A DNA stretch of 64,000 bases from Glaciecola sp965660815 (lineage in GTDB: Bacteria; Pseudomonadota; Gammaproteobacteria; Enterobacterales; Alteromonadaceae), in NCBI GenBank assembly GCA_965660815.1, contig CBFIBG010000014.1, positions 1 to 64,000 on the forward strand. The letters are read 5' to 3'. Positions within the stretch are counted from its first letter, which is position 1. Every line of letters starts with the position of its first letter. Below, one piece after another: positions 53,550 to 63,510 of the stretch. Below the pieces are notes generated by a model. It saw only the letters and a program-made list of their open reading frames with translations, was not told the origin of the DNA and did not search any database. Position numbers and translations under genes: made by a program.

Positions 53550-54431
53550 ATGGCACCACGTAATAAAGGTTTAGGCAGAGGACTAGATGCTTTACTAGCA
53601 ACTAGCAAAAGTGTCTCAGACAAGCATGCCGAGAGTGAGCAAGCCAGTGATAACGAACTAAAAAAAATACCAATTGAGTATTTAAAACCTGGTAAGTATC
53701 AACCAAGAAAAGACATGGCCGACGATGCGTTGGAAGAACTTGCCCTATCAATAAAATCGCAAGGCATTATTCAACCAATTGTTGTACGAGAAATCCAACA
53801 AAATCAATACGAGATAGTTGCAGGTGAGCGAAGATGGCGCGCGGCTCAAATTGCCCAATTGGAGCTAGTACCTTGTTTGGTTAAAAACATACCAGACAAT
53901 GCTGCGGTAGCTATAGCCCTCATAGAAAATATACAGCGTGAAGACTTAAATGCTATGGAGGAAGCTCAAGCATTAGACAGATTAATGGTCGAGTTTAATC
54001 TTACCCATCAACAGGTCGCAGATGCGGTGGGAAAGTCCAGGACAACCGTTAGTAACTTACTTAGATTAAATGGTTTGGCCGATTCGGTTAAATTATTACT
54101 TGAAAATGGCGACATAGAAATGGGTCATGCCAGAGCATTGTTAGTACTGGAAAACGATGTCCAATCTGAGTTAGCAAAACAGGTGGCCGACAATGGTATG
54201 ACCGTTCGTCAGACTGAAGCTCTTGTTAAACGAACTTTAGACAATAAAACACAAGAACAAACCAAACCTAAAAAGCAAATTGATCCAGATGTCGCTAGGC
54301 TACAAACAAGTTTGTCTGAAACACTCGGAACACAAGTTAAAATTGATCATAATTCTAAGGGCAAAGGAAAGATGGTTATTACTTTTGAAGATCTTGATCA
54401 GTTAGAAGGTATATTAAATCATATTGAATAA
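53550..54431 (+). CDS. parB: Chromosome-partitioning protein ParB
   Basis: A 293-residue ParB/Spo0J. N-terminal LGRGLDALL contacts ParA; the CTPase region contains GERRWRAAQ (near 93) and ENIQREDLNAMEEA. The HTH follows (QQVADAVGKSRTTVSNLLRL), then the C-terminal dimerisation domain. It is expected to load on the parS sites at 32355, 32994 and 62721. Confidence 0.97.
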   Translation: MAPRNKGLGRGLDALLATSKSVSDKHAESEQASDNELKKIPIEYLKPGKYQPRKDMADDALEELALSIKSQGIIQPIVVREIQQNQYEIVAGERRWRAAQIAQLELVPCLVKNIPDNAAVAIALIENIQREDLNAMEEAQALDRLMVEFNLTHQQVADAVGKSRTTVSNLLRLNGLADSVKLLLENGDIEMGHARALLVLENDVQSELAKQVADNGMTVRQTEALVKRTLDNKTQEQTKPKKQIDPDVARLQTSLSETLGTQVKIDHNSKGKGKMVITFEDLDQLEGILNHIE

Positions 54432-54458
54432 CCTTTTATGTTGTCTTTGACACCAAAA

Positions 54459-54488
54459 GACCTTAGATTCCAACTGAGGTCATTTTTT
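54459..54488 (+). terminator. Terminator after parB
   Basis: GACCTTAG (54459-54466) pairs with CTGAGGTC (54474-54481, one G-T wobble), then A and T6. It ends the mnmG-parB transcript before the atp operon. Confidence 0.75.
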
Positions 54489-54915
54489 AAATAAACTTTT
54501 ATTACCAGAAAAGTTGCCCTCCAATATTTCAGATGTAATAAAATTTGCTTACTATTTCGCCAAATATTAGAAGCATGACTGAATAATATGTAACCAGAAT
54601 CAGCATTAAGCCGAACGTTTCAAAATAGAGAAACTGCCATTCTTTCTTTTAATTGATCACAATAAGTTAACTGACTAAACCGTGTCTTATAGTATATTCT
54701 TCGTTTGTAGTAAGTAAACAAAACGCGCATATTTACACTAATTTGTTAAATAATCACACAAATTGTGAAACTTAGATTAAACAACCACTTATCTTGTCCT
54801 AAAGTAGTACATCTTATCCGCCTTTTTGTTAACTTATAAAAGTTGAAATTTTTGCTGTTACCAGTATACTTCTCTCGCTTTTTTATAAAGGTATTACTAA
54901 TAGGCATAAGTAAAC
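54489..54915 (+). promoter_or_regulatory. atp operon upstream region
   Basis: No gene is apparent. A candidate promoter is TTAACT (54667-54672), a 17 bp spacer and TAGTAT (54690-54695), which would leave a leader of about 210 nt before atpI. The DNA is AT-rich and other placements are possible. Confidence 0.35.
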
Positions 54916-55290
54916 ATGCATGTAGATGTAGCTGCACCCGGCAAACAACTAGCAAAAGCAGGAATTTTGGTGCAGTTAGTTGTAATGACAATCATGATCG
55001 TTTTCATTGCTGTTACTTTTTCTGAATATCTAATAGCGGTTGCTTTAGGTTCTCTAAGTTACGTAATTCCTCACAGTATTTTTTCGTATTGGGTATTCCG
55101 GTACGCTGGCGCAACAAAAAATCAGCTAGTTGCGCAAAGTTTTAGTCAAGGGATGAAAATTAAATTAATCCTGACCAGTTTATTGTTTGTTGTTGCGTTC
55201 TCGGTTTTTCATGTACACCCATTATTTTTATTGGGTTCATACGCAACAACTATGGTGAGCCAATGGCTTGCCATGTATTGGTATAGATAG
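54916..55290 (+). CDS. atpI: ATP synthase protein I
   Basis: A 124-residue protein with four predicted membrane helices. Such AtpI proteins precede atpB in most operons and assist c-ring assembly. The position and the helices support the call; sequence conservation is low in this family. Confidence 0.88.
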   Translation: MHVDVAAPGKQLAKAGILVQLVVMTIMIVFIAVTFSEYLIAVALGSLSYVIPHSIFSYWVFRYAGATKNQLVAQSFSQGMKIKLILTSLLFVVAFSVFHVHPLFLLGSYATTMVSQWLAMYWYR

Positions 55291-55387
55291 CGTCAAAACG
55301 TAAAATAAAAATCGCGCTACTAATGTCGTAAAGACTTGATACCAATATAATGTAAAAATTTTTGAATTATAAAATATGGACTAAACA

Positions 55388-56218
55388 ATGGCATACGAAT
55401 CTACTACTGAATATATTCAGCACCATTTAACCAACGCCACTATGTGTACTGTTGAAGGCGAAATAGCTTTTAACAAAGCATGTTCTGACGCTGGTTTTTG
55501 GGCGCTGCATGTTGACACTCTCGCATGGTCTATCGGCCTTGGCTTATTATTTTTATTTTTGTTTCGCAGGACAGCAAAAAAAGCCACCACAGGTGTTCCT
55601 TCTAAATTCCAAGCGTTCGTTGAGCTGATAATTGATTTTGTCGACGATAACGTAAAAAGTACTTTTCATGGAAAAAGTTCTTTAATCGCTCCGCTTGCTC
55701 TTACTATTTTTGTATGGGTGTTACTGATGAACCTCATGGACTTAGTGCCCGTTGACGTTCTGCCAACAATAGCTGGCTTAGTTGGTCAATATGGCTTCGG
55801 AATGGATCCACACGATGTCTACATGAAAGCAGTTCCTACGACCGATTTAAACCTTACATTTGCCTTAGCACTTGGTGTATTTATACTCATCATTTTCTAT
55901 TCAATCAAAATGAAAGGTATCGGTGGTTTTGCTAAAGAACTCAGCATGCAGCCTTTCGGTCATTGGGCATTCATACCCGTGAACCTTGTGTTAGAGTTGG
56001 TCACGCTTTTTGCTCGCCCACTGTCACTAGCACTTCGTTTGTTCGGTAACCTATATGCTAGTGAGCTTATTTTCATACTTATCGCAACCATAGGCTTTTT
56101 CCAATTGCCATTGCACTTTATGTGGGCGGTATTTCACATTTTGGTTCTGCCACTTCAAGCGTTTATTTTTATGATGTTAACCATCGTTTATTTAAGCCTT
56201 GCCAGTGAAGACCACTAA
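55388..56218 (+). CDS. atpB: F0 ATP synthase subunit a
   Basis: A 276-residue membrane subunit that forms the proton half-channels. The stator Arg lies in LALRLFGNLYASE, preceded by the ARPLS segment. A polar N-terminal extension includes a Cys-containing stretch. It is 97 bp after atpI. Confidence 0.97.
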   Translation: MAYESTTEYIQHHLTNATMCTVEGEIAFNKACSDAGFWALHVDTLAWSIGLGLLFLFLFRRTAKKATTGVPSKFQAFVELIIDFVDDNVKSTFHGKSSLIAPLALTIFVWVLLMNLMDLVPVDVLPTIAGLVGQYGFGMDPHDVYMKAVPTTDLNLTFALALGVFILIIFYSIKMKGIGGFAKELSMQPFGHWAFIPVNLVLELVTLFARPLSLALRLFGNLYASELIFILIATIGFFQLPLHFMWAVFHILVLPLQAFIFMMLTIVYLSLASEDH

Positions 56219-56270
56219 TTTTTATAACTATTTTTTAACTTTAAACTTAACTTAAAATCGGAGAAACATA

Positions 56271-56495
56271 ATGATCGCAATCGCAGTTGCACTACTAATC
56301 GGTATGGGTGCTTTAGGTACCGCTATTGGTTTCGGTATTCTAGGTGGAAAATTCCTAGAATCAGCTGCTCGTCAGCCTGAGCTTGCACCACAACTACAAG
56401 TTAAAATGTTCATCGTAGCGGGTCTTATCGACGCTATCGCGATGATCGGTGTTGGTATCGCTCTATACTTATTGTTCGCAGTTGGTCTTGGTTAA
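56271..56495 (+). CDS. atpE: F0 ATP synthase subunit c
   Basis: A 74-residue two-helix proteolipid. The polar loop ARQPE (33-37) binds F1, and the ion-carrying carboxylate is Asp54 in GLIDAIAMIG. No sodium-binding residue set is visible, so proton coupling is likely. A GGAG ribosome binding site precedes the ATG. Confidence 0.98.
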   Translation: MIAIAVALLIGMGALGTAIGFGILGGKFLESAARQPELAPQLQVKMFIVAGLIDAIAMIGVGIALYLLFAVGLG

Positions 56496-56541
56496 TTCAT
56501 AGCAACTTGGTTTTAGCGAACATAAAATAAGGAGAGCTGTC

Positions 56542-57012
56542 GTGAATATGAACGCCACTCTAATTGGTCAATTAATTGCATTTGCGGTATTCGTCGCATT
56601 TTGTATGAAGTACGTATGGCCGCCTCTTATGGCTGCTATTGAAGCTCGCCAAAAGACTATTGCTGATGGTCTAGCTGCATCAGAACGTGCTGAAAAAGAC
56701 CTAGAACTTGCTCAACAAAAAGCAACCGACCAACTTCGCGACGCGAAGTCACAAGCGGCTGAAATTGTTGAACAAGCAAAAAAACGAGCCAATCAATTAG
56801 TTGATGAAGAAACTCAACGTGGCCATGCAGAGCGTGAGAAAATCATTGCTTCTGGTTACGCAGAAATCGAAGCTGAGAGAAATCGCGCGAGAGAAGAGTT
56901 ACGCAAACAAGTTGCTGCATTAGCAATTTCGGGTGCACAACAAATTCTTGGTCGTGAAATTGATGCTAACGCACAAACCGACATTGTTGAAAAACTTGTC
57001 GAAGAGCTATAG
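56542..57012 (+). CDS. atpF: F0 ATP synthase subunit b
   Basis: A 156-residue peripheral-stalk subunit: one N-terminal helix (about 5-25) and a long charged amphipathic helix. It starts with GTG followed by AATATGAAC, as in E. coli atpF, where GTG is also used. GGAGAG precedes it. Confidence 0.97.
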   Translation: MNMNATLIGQLIAFAVFVAFCMKYVWPPLMAAIEARQKTIADGLAASERAEKDLELAQQKATDQLRDAKSQAAEIVEQAKKRANQLVDEETQRGHAEREKIIASGYAEIEAERNRAREELRKQVAALAISGAQQILGREIDANAQTDIVEKLVEEL

Positions 57013-57024
57013 GGGAGATGAGCT

Positions 57025-57558
57025 ATGTCTGAATTGACAACCGTTGCTCGCCCCTACGCAAAAGCAGCATTTGATTTTGCACTTGAGAACTCAGACATTG
57101 CAAAATGGCAAGAAATGCTCGTATTTACTAGCGAAGTATCTAAAAACGATACAATTCGCAGTGTACTAGCAAGTGCTATGGCACCTGAAAGTCTTGCTGA
57201 GTTATTTAACAATGTTTGTGAAGATCAGCTAAATACTCATGGTCAAAACTTTATAAAAGTATTGGCTGAAAATAATCGTCTATCTGCTCTGCCTGATATA
57301 TCTAAGCAGTTCAACATTCTTAAAAAAGAATATGATAAGGAAATTGATGTAGATGTTACATCTGCCGTTGAATTGTCATCTGAACAACAAGATAAAATGA
57401 GTGCGGCGCTAGAGAAAAGATTAGCACGTAAAGTGAAGCTTATTTGTAACGTGGATCCTGCATTGGTCGCTGGTGTAATTATAAAAGCCGGTGATACAGT
57501 GATAGATGGTTCCGTAAATTCTAAATTGAACCGTCTTTCAGACGCGTTGCAAGCATAA
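57025..57558 (+). CDS. atpH: F1 ATP synthase subunit delta
   Basis: A 177-residue subunit that links F1 to the stalk. The N-terminus TVARPYAKAAFDFAL and the C-terminal GVIIKAGDTVIDGSV are typical. It lies 12 bp after atpF. Confidence 0.97.
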   Translation: MSELTTVARPYAKAAFDFALENSDIAKWQEMLVFTSEVSKNDTIRSVLASAMAPESLAELFNNVCEDQLNTHGQNFIKVLAENNRLSALPDISKQFNILKKEYDKEIDVDVTSAVELSSEQQDKMSAALEKRLARKVKLICNVDPALVAGVIIKAGDTVIDGSVNSKLNRLSDALQA

Positions 57559-57572
57559 CGGGGATAAAGAGC

Positions 57573-59114
57573 ATGCAACTTAATTCCACTGAAATTGCAG
57601 AACTGATCAAACAAAGAATTGAGAAGTTCAACGTAGTTAGTGAAGCTCGAAATGAAGGAACTATTGTTGGTGTAACCGACGGTATTATTCGCATACACGG
57701 CTTAGCCGATGTTATGCAAGGCGAAATGATTGAGCTTCCTGGCAGTCGTTACGCTATTGCACTTAACCTTGAAAGAGATTCTGTTGGTGCAGTAGTTATG
57801 GGTCCTTATGCGGACCTACAAGAAGGCACGAAAGTACAGTCTTCTGGTCGAATTCTTGAAGTACCAGTTGGCCCAGGTTTGTTAGGACGTGTTGTAAATA
57901 CGCTTGGTGCGCCAATCGATGGTAAAGGTGCAATTGACGCAGTAGGTTTTGAACCTGTCGAAAAAATTGCCCCGGGCGTTATTGAACGTCAATCAGTAGA
58001 CCAACCAGTACAAACTGGTTATAAATCTGTTGACTCAATGATACCAATCGGTCGAGGCCAACGTGAATTAGTGATCGGCGATCGTCAAACCGGTAAAACT
58101 GCTCTAGCAGTTGACGCAATCATTAACCAACGTGATACAGGTGTAAAATGCGTTTATGTGGCCATTGGTCAAAAAGCATCTACTATTGCGAACGTTGTAC
58201 GCAAGTTAGAAGAACACGGTGCAATGGATCATACCATAATCGTTGCTGCTTCTGCGTCTGAATCAGCAGCACTGCAGTATTTAGCGCCATATTCTGGATG
58301 TACTATGGGTGAATACTTTAGAGATCGCGGCGAAGATGCACTTATTGTTTATGATGACTTATCTAAGCAAGCTGTAGCTTATCGACAGGTTTCATTGCTT
58401 CTTAAACGTCCACCAGGTCGTGAAGCATACCCTGGAGACGTTTTCTATTTACACTCGCGTTTATTAGAGCGTGCTGCTCGAGTAAATGAAGTATATGTTG
58501 AAAAATACACCAACGGCGAAGTAAAAGGTAAAACAGGTTCTTTAACTGCATTGCCAATTATTGAGACACAAGCCGGTGACGTTTCTGCATTCGTACCCAC
58601 AAACGTTATATCTATCACCGATGGTCAGATTTTCTTAGAGACTGACTTGTTTAACGCGGGTATCCGTCCTGCTGTGAACGCTGGTATATCGGTATCTCGT
58701 GTTGGTGGTGCAGCGCAAACTAAAATAGTTAAAAAGCTAGGTGGTGGTATTCGCCTTGCACTTGCACAATATAGTGAATTAGCCGCTTTCTCACAGTTTG
58801 CATCAGACTTAGACGATGCAACTCGTGCGCAACTAGAGCATGGTGAGCGTATTACTGAACTAATGAAGCAAAATCAGTATTCACCTTTGTCAGTTGCCGA
58901 AACAGCAGTGTCGTTATTTGCTGCTGAAAAGGGTTATTTGAAAGATATTGAGTTGAACAAAGTACTTGATTTCGAAGCAGCTTTACATTCATATATGAAT
59001 AATGAAATGTCTGAGCTAATGGGTACTATCAACGAAACTGGTAATTACAACGACGACATTGAGTCACAGTTAACTAAAGCGTTTGATACGTTTAAGTCAA
59101 CACAAACGTGGTAA
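57573..59114 (+). CDS. atpA: F1 ATP synthase subunit alpha
   Basis: A 513-residue non-catalytic nucleotide-binding subunit with Walker A GDRQTGKTA (near 169) and the ALPIIETQAGDVSAFVPTN segment. It is 14 bp after atpH and 64 bp before atpG. Confidence 0.99.
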   Translation: MQLNSTEIAELIKQRIEKFNVVSEARNEGTIVGVTDGIIRIHGLADVMQGEMIELPGSRYAIALNLERDSVGAVVMGPYADLQEGTKVQSSGRILEVPVGPGLLGRVVNTLGAPIDGKGAIDAVGFEPVEKIAPGVIERQSVDQPVQTGYKSVDSMIPIGRGQRELVIGDRQTGKTALAVDAIINQRDTGVKCVYVAIGQKASTIANVVRKLEEHGAMDHTIIVAASASESAALQYLAPYSGCTMGEYFRDRGEDALIVYDDLSKQAVAYRQVSLLLKRPPGREAYPGDVFYLHSRLLERAARVNEVYVEKYTNGEVKGKTGSLTALPIIETQAGDVSAFVPTNVISITDGQIFLETDLFNAGIRPAVNAGISVSRVGGAAQTKIVKKLGGGIRLALAQYSELAAFSQFASDLDDATRAQLEHGERITELMKQNQYSPLSVAETAVSLFAAEKGYLKDIELNKVLDFEAALHSYMNNEMSELMGTINETGNYNDDIESQLTKAFDTFKSTQTW

Positions 59115-59178
59115 TTCAATGGGCCTTTATTATTGATAAGGGCCGAGTTGAGTAATATCAGGCAAGTGGAGAGAATTC

Positions 59179-60039
59179 ATGGCTAGCGGAAAAGAGATAA
59201 AAGGTAAAATTGGGAGTATTAAAAATACTCAAAAGATTACCAGTGCGATGGAAATGGTCGCCGCTTCTAAAATGAAGCGTGCTCAAGAACGAATGAGTTC
59301 TGGCCGTCCATATGCGCAAAATATGCTAAAAGTGATTGGACACATTGCTAACGGTAGTTTGGAATATCGCCATCCTTATTTAGAGGAGCGCGAAGTTAAG
59401 AATGTAGGGTTCATTGTTATCTCTACAGACCGTGGTTTATGTGGTGGTTTGAATACCAACGAGTTTAAGTTGGTAGCGCAACATATTAAATCTTATCAAG
59501 AACAAGAAGTAGGCATTCATTTTGCCGCTTTAGGTTCAAAAGCAGTAGGTTTCTTTGGTCGTTTTGGCGGTAATGTAATGGCCGCCGAATCCGGTCTAGG
59601 TGATAAACCTTCGGTAAGTGATGTTGTAGGCGTAGTGAGAGTAATGCTAAATGCGTATGACGAAGGCAAACTCGACAAAGTGTATTTAGTTTATAATGAC
59701 TTTGTTAACACTATGGCACAAGAACCAACAGTCAATCAATTATTGCCTTTGCCTAAATCTGAAGATAAAGCATTGAAACATCGTTGGGATTACATTTATG
59801 AACCTGATCCGAAAGAGATTTTGGAAGCACTTATGGTTCGTTATATTGAATCTCAAGTTTATCAAGGTGTAGTTGAAAATGTTGCTTCAGAACAAGCAGC
59901 AAGAATGGTAGCAATGAAAGCGGCTACCGACAACGCCGGTAATCTAATAGATGACTTGCAATTGATATATAACAAGGCTCGTCAGGCCGCAATTACACAG
60001 GAAATTAGTGAAATTGTTAGCGGCGCAGCAGCGGTTTAA
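59179..60039 (+). CDS. atpG: F1 ATP synthase subunit gamma
   Basis: A 286-residue central shaft. The N-terminal ITSAMEMVAASKM, the STDRGLCGGLN segment and the C-terminal ITQEISEIVSGAAA are characteristic. A GGAGAG ribosome binding site precedes the ATG. Confidence 0.98.
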   Translation: MASGKEIKGKIGSIKNTQKITSAMEMVAASKMKRAQERMSSGRPYAQNMLKVIGHIANGSLEYRHPYLEEREVKNVGFIVISTDRGLCGGLNTNEFKLVAQHIKSYQEQEVGIHFAALGSKAVGFFGRFGGNVMAAESGLGDKPSVSDVVGVVRVMLNAYDEGKLDKVYLVYNDFVNTMAQEPTVNQLLPLPKSEDKALKHRWDYIYEPDPKEILEALMVRYIESQVYQGVVENVASEQAARMVAMKAATDNAGNLIDDLQLIYNKARQAAITQEISEIVSGAAAV

Positions 60040-60094
60040 CACCCTGTATGAGTCTATTTAGGTAAAGAAAATTTAAAGTTTAAGAGGACAAATT

Positions 60095-61477
60095 ATGAGT
60101 CAAGGTAAGGTCGTCCAAATCATTGGTGCGGTTGTGGATATTGAATTTCCACAATCATCAGTACCAAGAGTGTATGACGCACTGAAAGTGACCGAAGGTG
60201 ACTTAGAAGGCTTAACATTGGAAGTACAACAACAATTGGGTGGCGGTGTAGTACGCTCAATTGCGTTAGGTACAACTGATGGCTTGCGTCGAAATTTAGC
60301 AGTTGAAAATACAGGTGCTCCCATTCAGGTTCCAGTTGGAACAGCGACTCTTGGTCGCATCATGGATGTATTGGGTAACCCGATTGATGAAGCAGGCCCG
60401 ATTGGTGAAGAAGAGAAAATGTCTATTCACCGTGAGGCGCCAAGTTACGAAGATCAGTCAAGTTCAATTGAGCTTTTAGAAACGGGCATTAAAGTAATCG
60501 ACTTGGTGTGCCCATTTGCTAAAGGTGGTAAAGTTGGCTTGTTCGGTGGTGCGGGTGTTGGTAAAACTGTAAATATGATGGAGCTCATCCGTAACATCGC
60601 AATCGAACACAGCGGTTACTCAGTATTTGCTGGTGTTGGAGAGCGGACTCGAGAGGGTAACGATTTTTATCATGAAATGAACGAATCTAACGTACTTGAT
60701 AAAGTATCATTGGTTTACGGTCAGATGAATGAGCCTCCGGGTAACCGTTTACGGGTTGCACTAACTGGATTAACAATGGCTGAAAAATTCCGTGACGAAG
60801 GTCGTGATGTATTATTTTTTGTAGATAATATTTATCGTTATACCCTCGCGGGAACAGAGGTATCAGCCCTTTTAGGTCGTATGCCTTCAGCAGTTGGTTA
60901 CCAGCCAACGCTAGCGGAAGAAATGGGTGTACTTCAAGAACGTATTACCTCAACTAAGACAGGTTCAATCACATCAATCCAAGCCGTATACGTACCAGCG
61001 GATGATTTGACTGACCCATCACCCGCTACCACCTTTGCTCACTTAGATGCAACAGTTGTATTGTCGCGTGATATTGCGTCATTAGGTATTTATCCAGCGG
61101 TTGATCCACTTGATTCTACTTCGCGTCAATTAGATCCATTGGTTGTTGGTCAAGAGCACTATGATACTGCAAGCGGCGTACAAACAACGTTGCAGCGTTA
61201 TAAAGAGCTTAAAGACATCATTGCGATCTTAGGTATGGATGAATTATCTGAAGAAGATAAGCAAACTGTATCTCGCGCTCGTAAAATACAACGTTTCTTG
61301 TCTCAGCCATTCTTTGTAGCAGAAGTATTTACTGGTTCTCCAGGAAAATACGTATCGTTAAAAGATACAATAAGTGGTTTTAAAGGCATCCTTGAAGGTG
61401 ACTACGACAGTCTTCCAGAGCAAGCTTTCTATATGGTTGGTTCTATAGAAGAAGCGATGGAAAAAGCTAAGAAGTAA
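60095..61477 (+). CDS. atpD: F1 ATP synthase subunit beta
   Basis: A 460-residue catalytic subunit with Walker A GGAGVGKTV (near 150), the catalytic Glu in GVGERTREGND and the DELSEED-type segment (DELSEEDKQ). Complete, and part of the intact atp operon. Confidence 0.99.
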   Translation: MSQGKVVQIIGAVVDIEFPQSSVPRVYDALKVTEGDLEGLTLEVQQQLGGGVVRSIALGTTDGLRRNLAVENTGAPIQVPVGTATLGRIMDVLGNPIDEAGPIGEEEKMSIHREAPSYEDQSSSIELLETGIKVIDLVCPFAKGGKVGLFGGAGVGKTVNMMELIRNIAIEHSGYSVFAGVGERTREGNDFYHEMNESNVLDKVSLVYGQMNEPPGNRLRVALTGLTMAEKFRDEGRDVLFFVDNIYRYTLAGTEVSALLGRMPSAVGYQPTLAEEMGVLQERITSTKTGSITSIQAVYVPADDLTDPSPATTFAHLDATVVLSRDIASLGIYPAVDPLDSTSRQLDPLVVGQEHYDTASGVQTTLQRYKELKDIIAILGMDELSEEDKQTVSRARKIQRFLSQPFFVAEVFTGSPGKYVSLKDTISGFKGILEGDYDSLPEQAFYMVGSIEEAMEKAKK

Positions 61478-61517
61478 TTACTGTAAATAACTAGTTGGTT
61501 ATTTAAGGAGACCTATA

Positions 61518-61931
61518 ATGGCAATGACAACACACTTGGATGTAGTAAGTGCAGAAACTGAAATATTTTCAGGTCTGGTTGAAACTATCCAAGTTACAGG
61601 TAGTGAGGGTGAGCTTGGAATACATCCAGGACACGCACCTTTAATTACCAAATTGCAGCCAGGCATGGTCAGAGTGGTTAAGCAACATGGTGAAGAGGAA
61701 TTGATCTATGTTGCAGGCGGTATATTAGAAGTGCAACCGCATAATGTAGTTGTACTCGCTGATACTGCCGTTCGTGCACAAGACCTAGATGAAGCTGCAG
61801 CAGCTGAAGCTAAAAAGCACGCTGAAGAGAAAATTGCTCAAGGCGGTTCTGACTTTAATTACGCTGAAGCAGCCGTTGAATTGGCAGAAGCAATTGCTCA
61901 GTTACGTTTGATCCAAAAGCTTAAAAAGTAA
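61518..61931 (+). CDS. atpC: F1 ATP synthase subunit epsilon
   Basis: A 137-residue subunit with an N-terminal beta-sandwich (GSEGELGIHPGHAPL) and a C-terminal two-helix inhibitory domain. AAGGAG precedes the ATG. A strong terminator follows. The usual neighbour glmU is not directly downstream here. Confidence 0.97.
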   Translation: MAMTTHLDVVSAETEIFSGLVETIQVTGSEGELGIHPGHAPLITKLQPGMVRVVKQHGEEELIYVAGGILEVQPHNVVVLADTAVRAQDLDEAAAAEAKKHAEEKIAQGGSDFNYAEAAVELAEAIAQLRLIQKLKK

Positions 61932-61950
61932 TTGAATCAGCAATTAATTG

Positions 61951-61976
61951 AAAAACCCAGCTTTCGCTGGGTTTTT
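61951..61976. terminator. Terminator of the atp operon
   Basis: AAAAACCCAGC (61951-61961) pairs perfectly with GCTGGGTTTTT (61966-61976) around a 4-base loop, ending in a T-run. It lies 20 bp past the atpC stop. Confidence 0.93.
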
Positions 61977-62111
61977 GTTTCATATGCAATCTCATTTTCA
62001 ATAACTTAACAAATTCCCATCTTTAACTCTTTTTGTACTATACAAAAATAAATCCATTTAGCGATAAATCTCATAACAATAGTTATGATCCTTGCAAGCT
62101 TGTGTTGATTT

Positions 62112-62492
62112 ATGAAATATCTTTTTATAACCATTATGATAGTAATTGTTTCTGGGTGTCAAAATCTGCCATCACCGGGACAAACAGAGTCGGCTGATTA
62201 CGGCCCATATCCTGAGGATTACAAAACCATAACCACTAACTTTTTAAAAAGCGAACTTAAGGACCCTGATAAGGTGGAAACAAAAGAATTTAGTGAACCA
62301 AAAAAACGTTGGATTGGGGATACTATTAGGGGCACTGAATTTGGTTATTTAATATGCGTGGAAGTAAACTCTGCTAATTTTTTTGGTAACATGACTGGGT
62401 GGAGAACTGACGCTCTTTTGATAAGAAATAATGAGGTCATAAAATATGTCAAGGATGGGGAGCTTTTGGGCGGAATGAAACTGTGCGATTAA
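62112..62492 (+). CDS. Small lipoprotein of unknown function
   Basis: A 126-residue protein with a clear lipoprotein signal peptide; the lipobox VSGC places the modified cysteine at residue 16. The mature part has no domain I recognise. Segments YGPYPEDYKTI and a terminal Cys are notable. It sits alone after the atp terminator, before a parS site. No operon context helps. Confidence 0.7.
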   Translation: MKYLFITIMIVIVSGCQNLPSPGQTESADYGPYPEDYKTITTNFLKSELKDPDKVETKEFSEPKKRWIGDTIRGTEFGYLICVEVNSANFFGNMTGWRTDALLIRNNEVIKYVKDGELLGGMKLCD

Positions 62493-62720
62493 AGGCTATC
62501 TAAAATAATTGATTGCTAAACAATCTGACAGATGAAATCTACGTCAAATCTTAATTTTTAATATTTGGGCTTTAGTACTTAATACTATATTCAAGGCCTA
62601 TAATATTGTTAAATTTACATTATTCCAACGGCAATTCAGCGCCTTCAACCTCAATCTCTCGGTATATGATTAATCCTATATTTATGTCTCAGTCATGGAG
62701 TATTTACTTACTTTAAAAAA

Positions 62721-62736
62721 TGTTTCACGTGAAAGC
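62721..62736. other. parS site 3
   Basis: TGTTTCACGTGAAAGC matches the parS consensus in 14 of 16 bases, with the core TTTCACGTGAAA perfect. It lies in an intergenic region about 8 kb beyond parB and 30 kb from the recF sites. Confidence 0.8.
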
Positions 62737-62782
62737 ATCTTGTTTTTTAAGCGTCAGAAAAACGGGTAACCCACTTATGGGA

Positions 62783-63355
62783 TTACTTCTGCTGAATAGA
62801 GTTGCCTCCTGTAACAGCGATACGCATGGCTGTTTCAACATCAATATCAATATCAGTTATTTTGTCGGGCGTTACGTATAATGTATAACCGCCTATTTGA
62901 TAACTTAGTGGCAGATAAACGGCAACTTTATTTTCATCCGGAAATAATTGTTTAGAGACGTTTTCGCTTGTAACAAATCCAAGAATGTGTGTACCAGAAG
63001 ATACCTCAACTAAAACGACCCGTTTTTTATCTGTTTCCTTGTTCGTTTCAAATAAAGCGACGGCATCCCTAATCGCCCCATATAGCGTCTTTACAATCGG
63101 CAACTTTTCAAAAATAACGCCAGTGGAATTCAAAGCAATTTGAACTATATATGCGTTGATTAAAATACCAATAGCAGCAAGGCTCAAAAGTGTACAGATT
63201 ATCCCTAAACCTGGAAAATAAAAAACGGATGCCAAATAAGGGTGTAAAAATGCTTCTATCGACGTAATTACCCAAACAAGCAGGTAAACTGTAAGAGTTA
63301 AAGGTAAAACAGTTAGCAGACCCTTAACTATAAGAAGGATAAATTTATTGATCAT
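62783..63355 (-). CDS. DUF502 family membrane protein
   Basis: A 190-residue protein with two N-terminal membrane helices (about 8-30 and 50-75) and a soluble beta-rich part. The segments LPIVKTLYGAIRDAV and GYTLYVTPDKITDIDID fit the DUF502 family, whose function is not established. I chose the ATG at 63355, which matches the family N-terminus; the frame is open to 63427 but adds 24 unlikely residues. Confidence 0.82.
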   Translation of the reverse strand: MINKFILLIVKGLLTVLPLTLTVYLLVWVITSIEAFLHPYLASVFYFPGLGIICTLLSLAAIGILINAYIVQIALNSTGVIFEKLPIVKTLYGAIRDAVALFETNKETDKKRVVLVEVSSGTHILGFVTSENVSKQLFPDENKVAVYLPLSYQIGGYTLYVTPDKITDIDIDVETAMRIAVTGGNSIQQK

Positions 63356-63510
63356 TTTATTATATAAAATTTCTGAAATTTGTTTACTATCATAAACTAT
63401 ATAAAATAAAAGTCTTGCATGTCCCAATCTTTAAATATTGTAAATAACTAGATTAACACTGTGTTTATCAATAATTAATAATTTAGGCATATGACCAAAA
63501 TTGGATTTCA

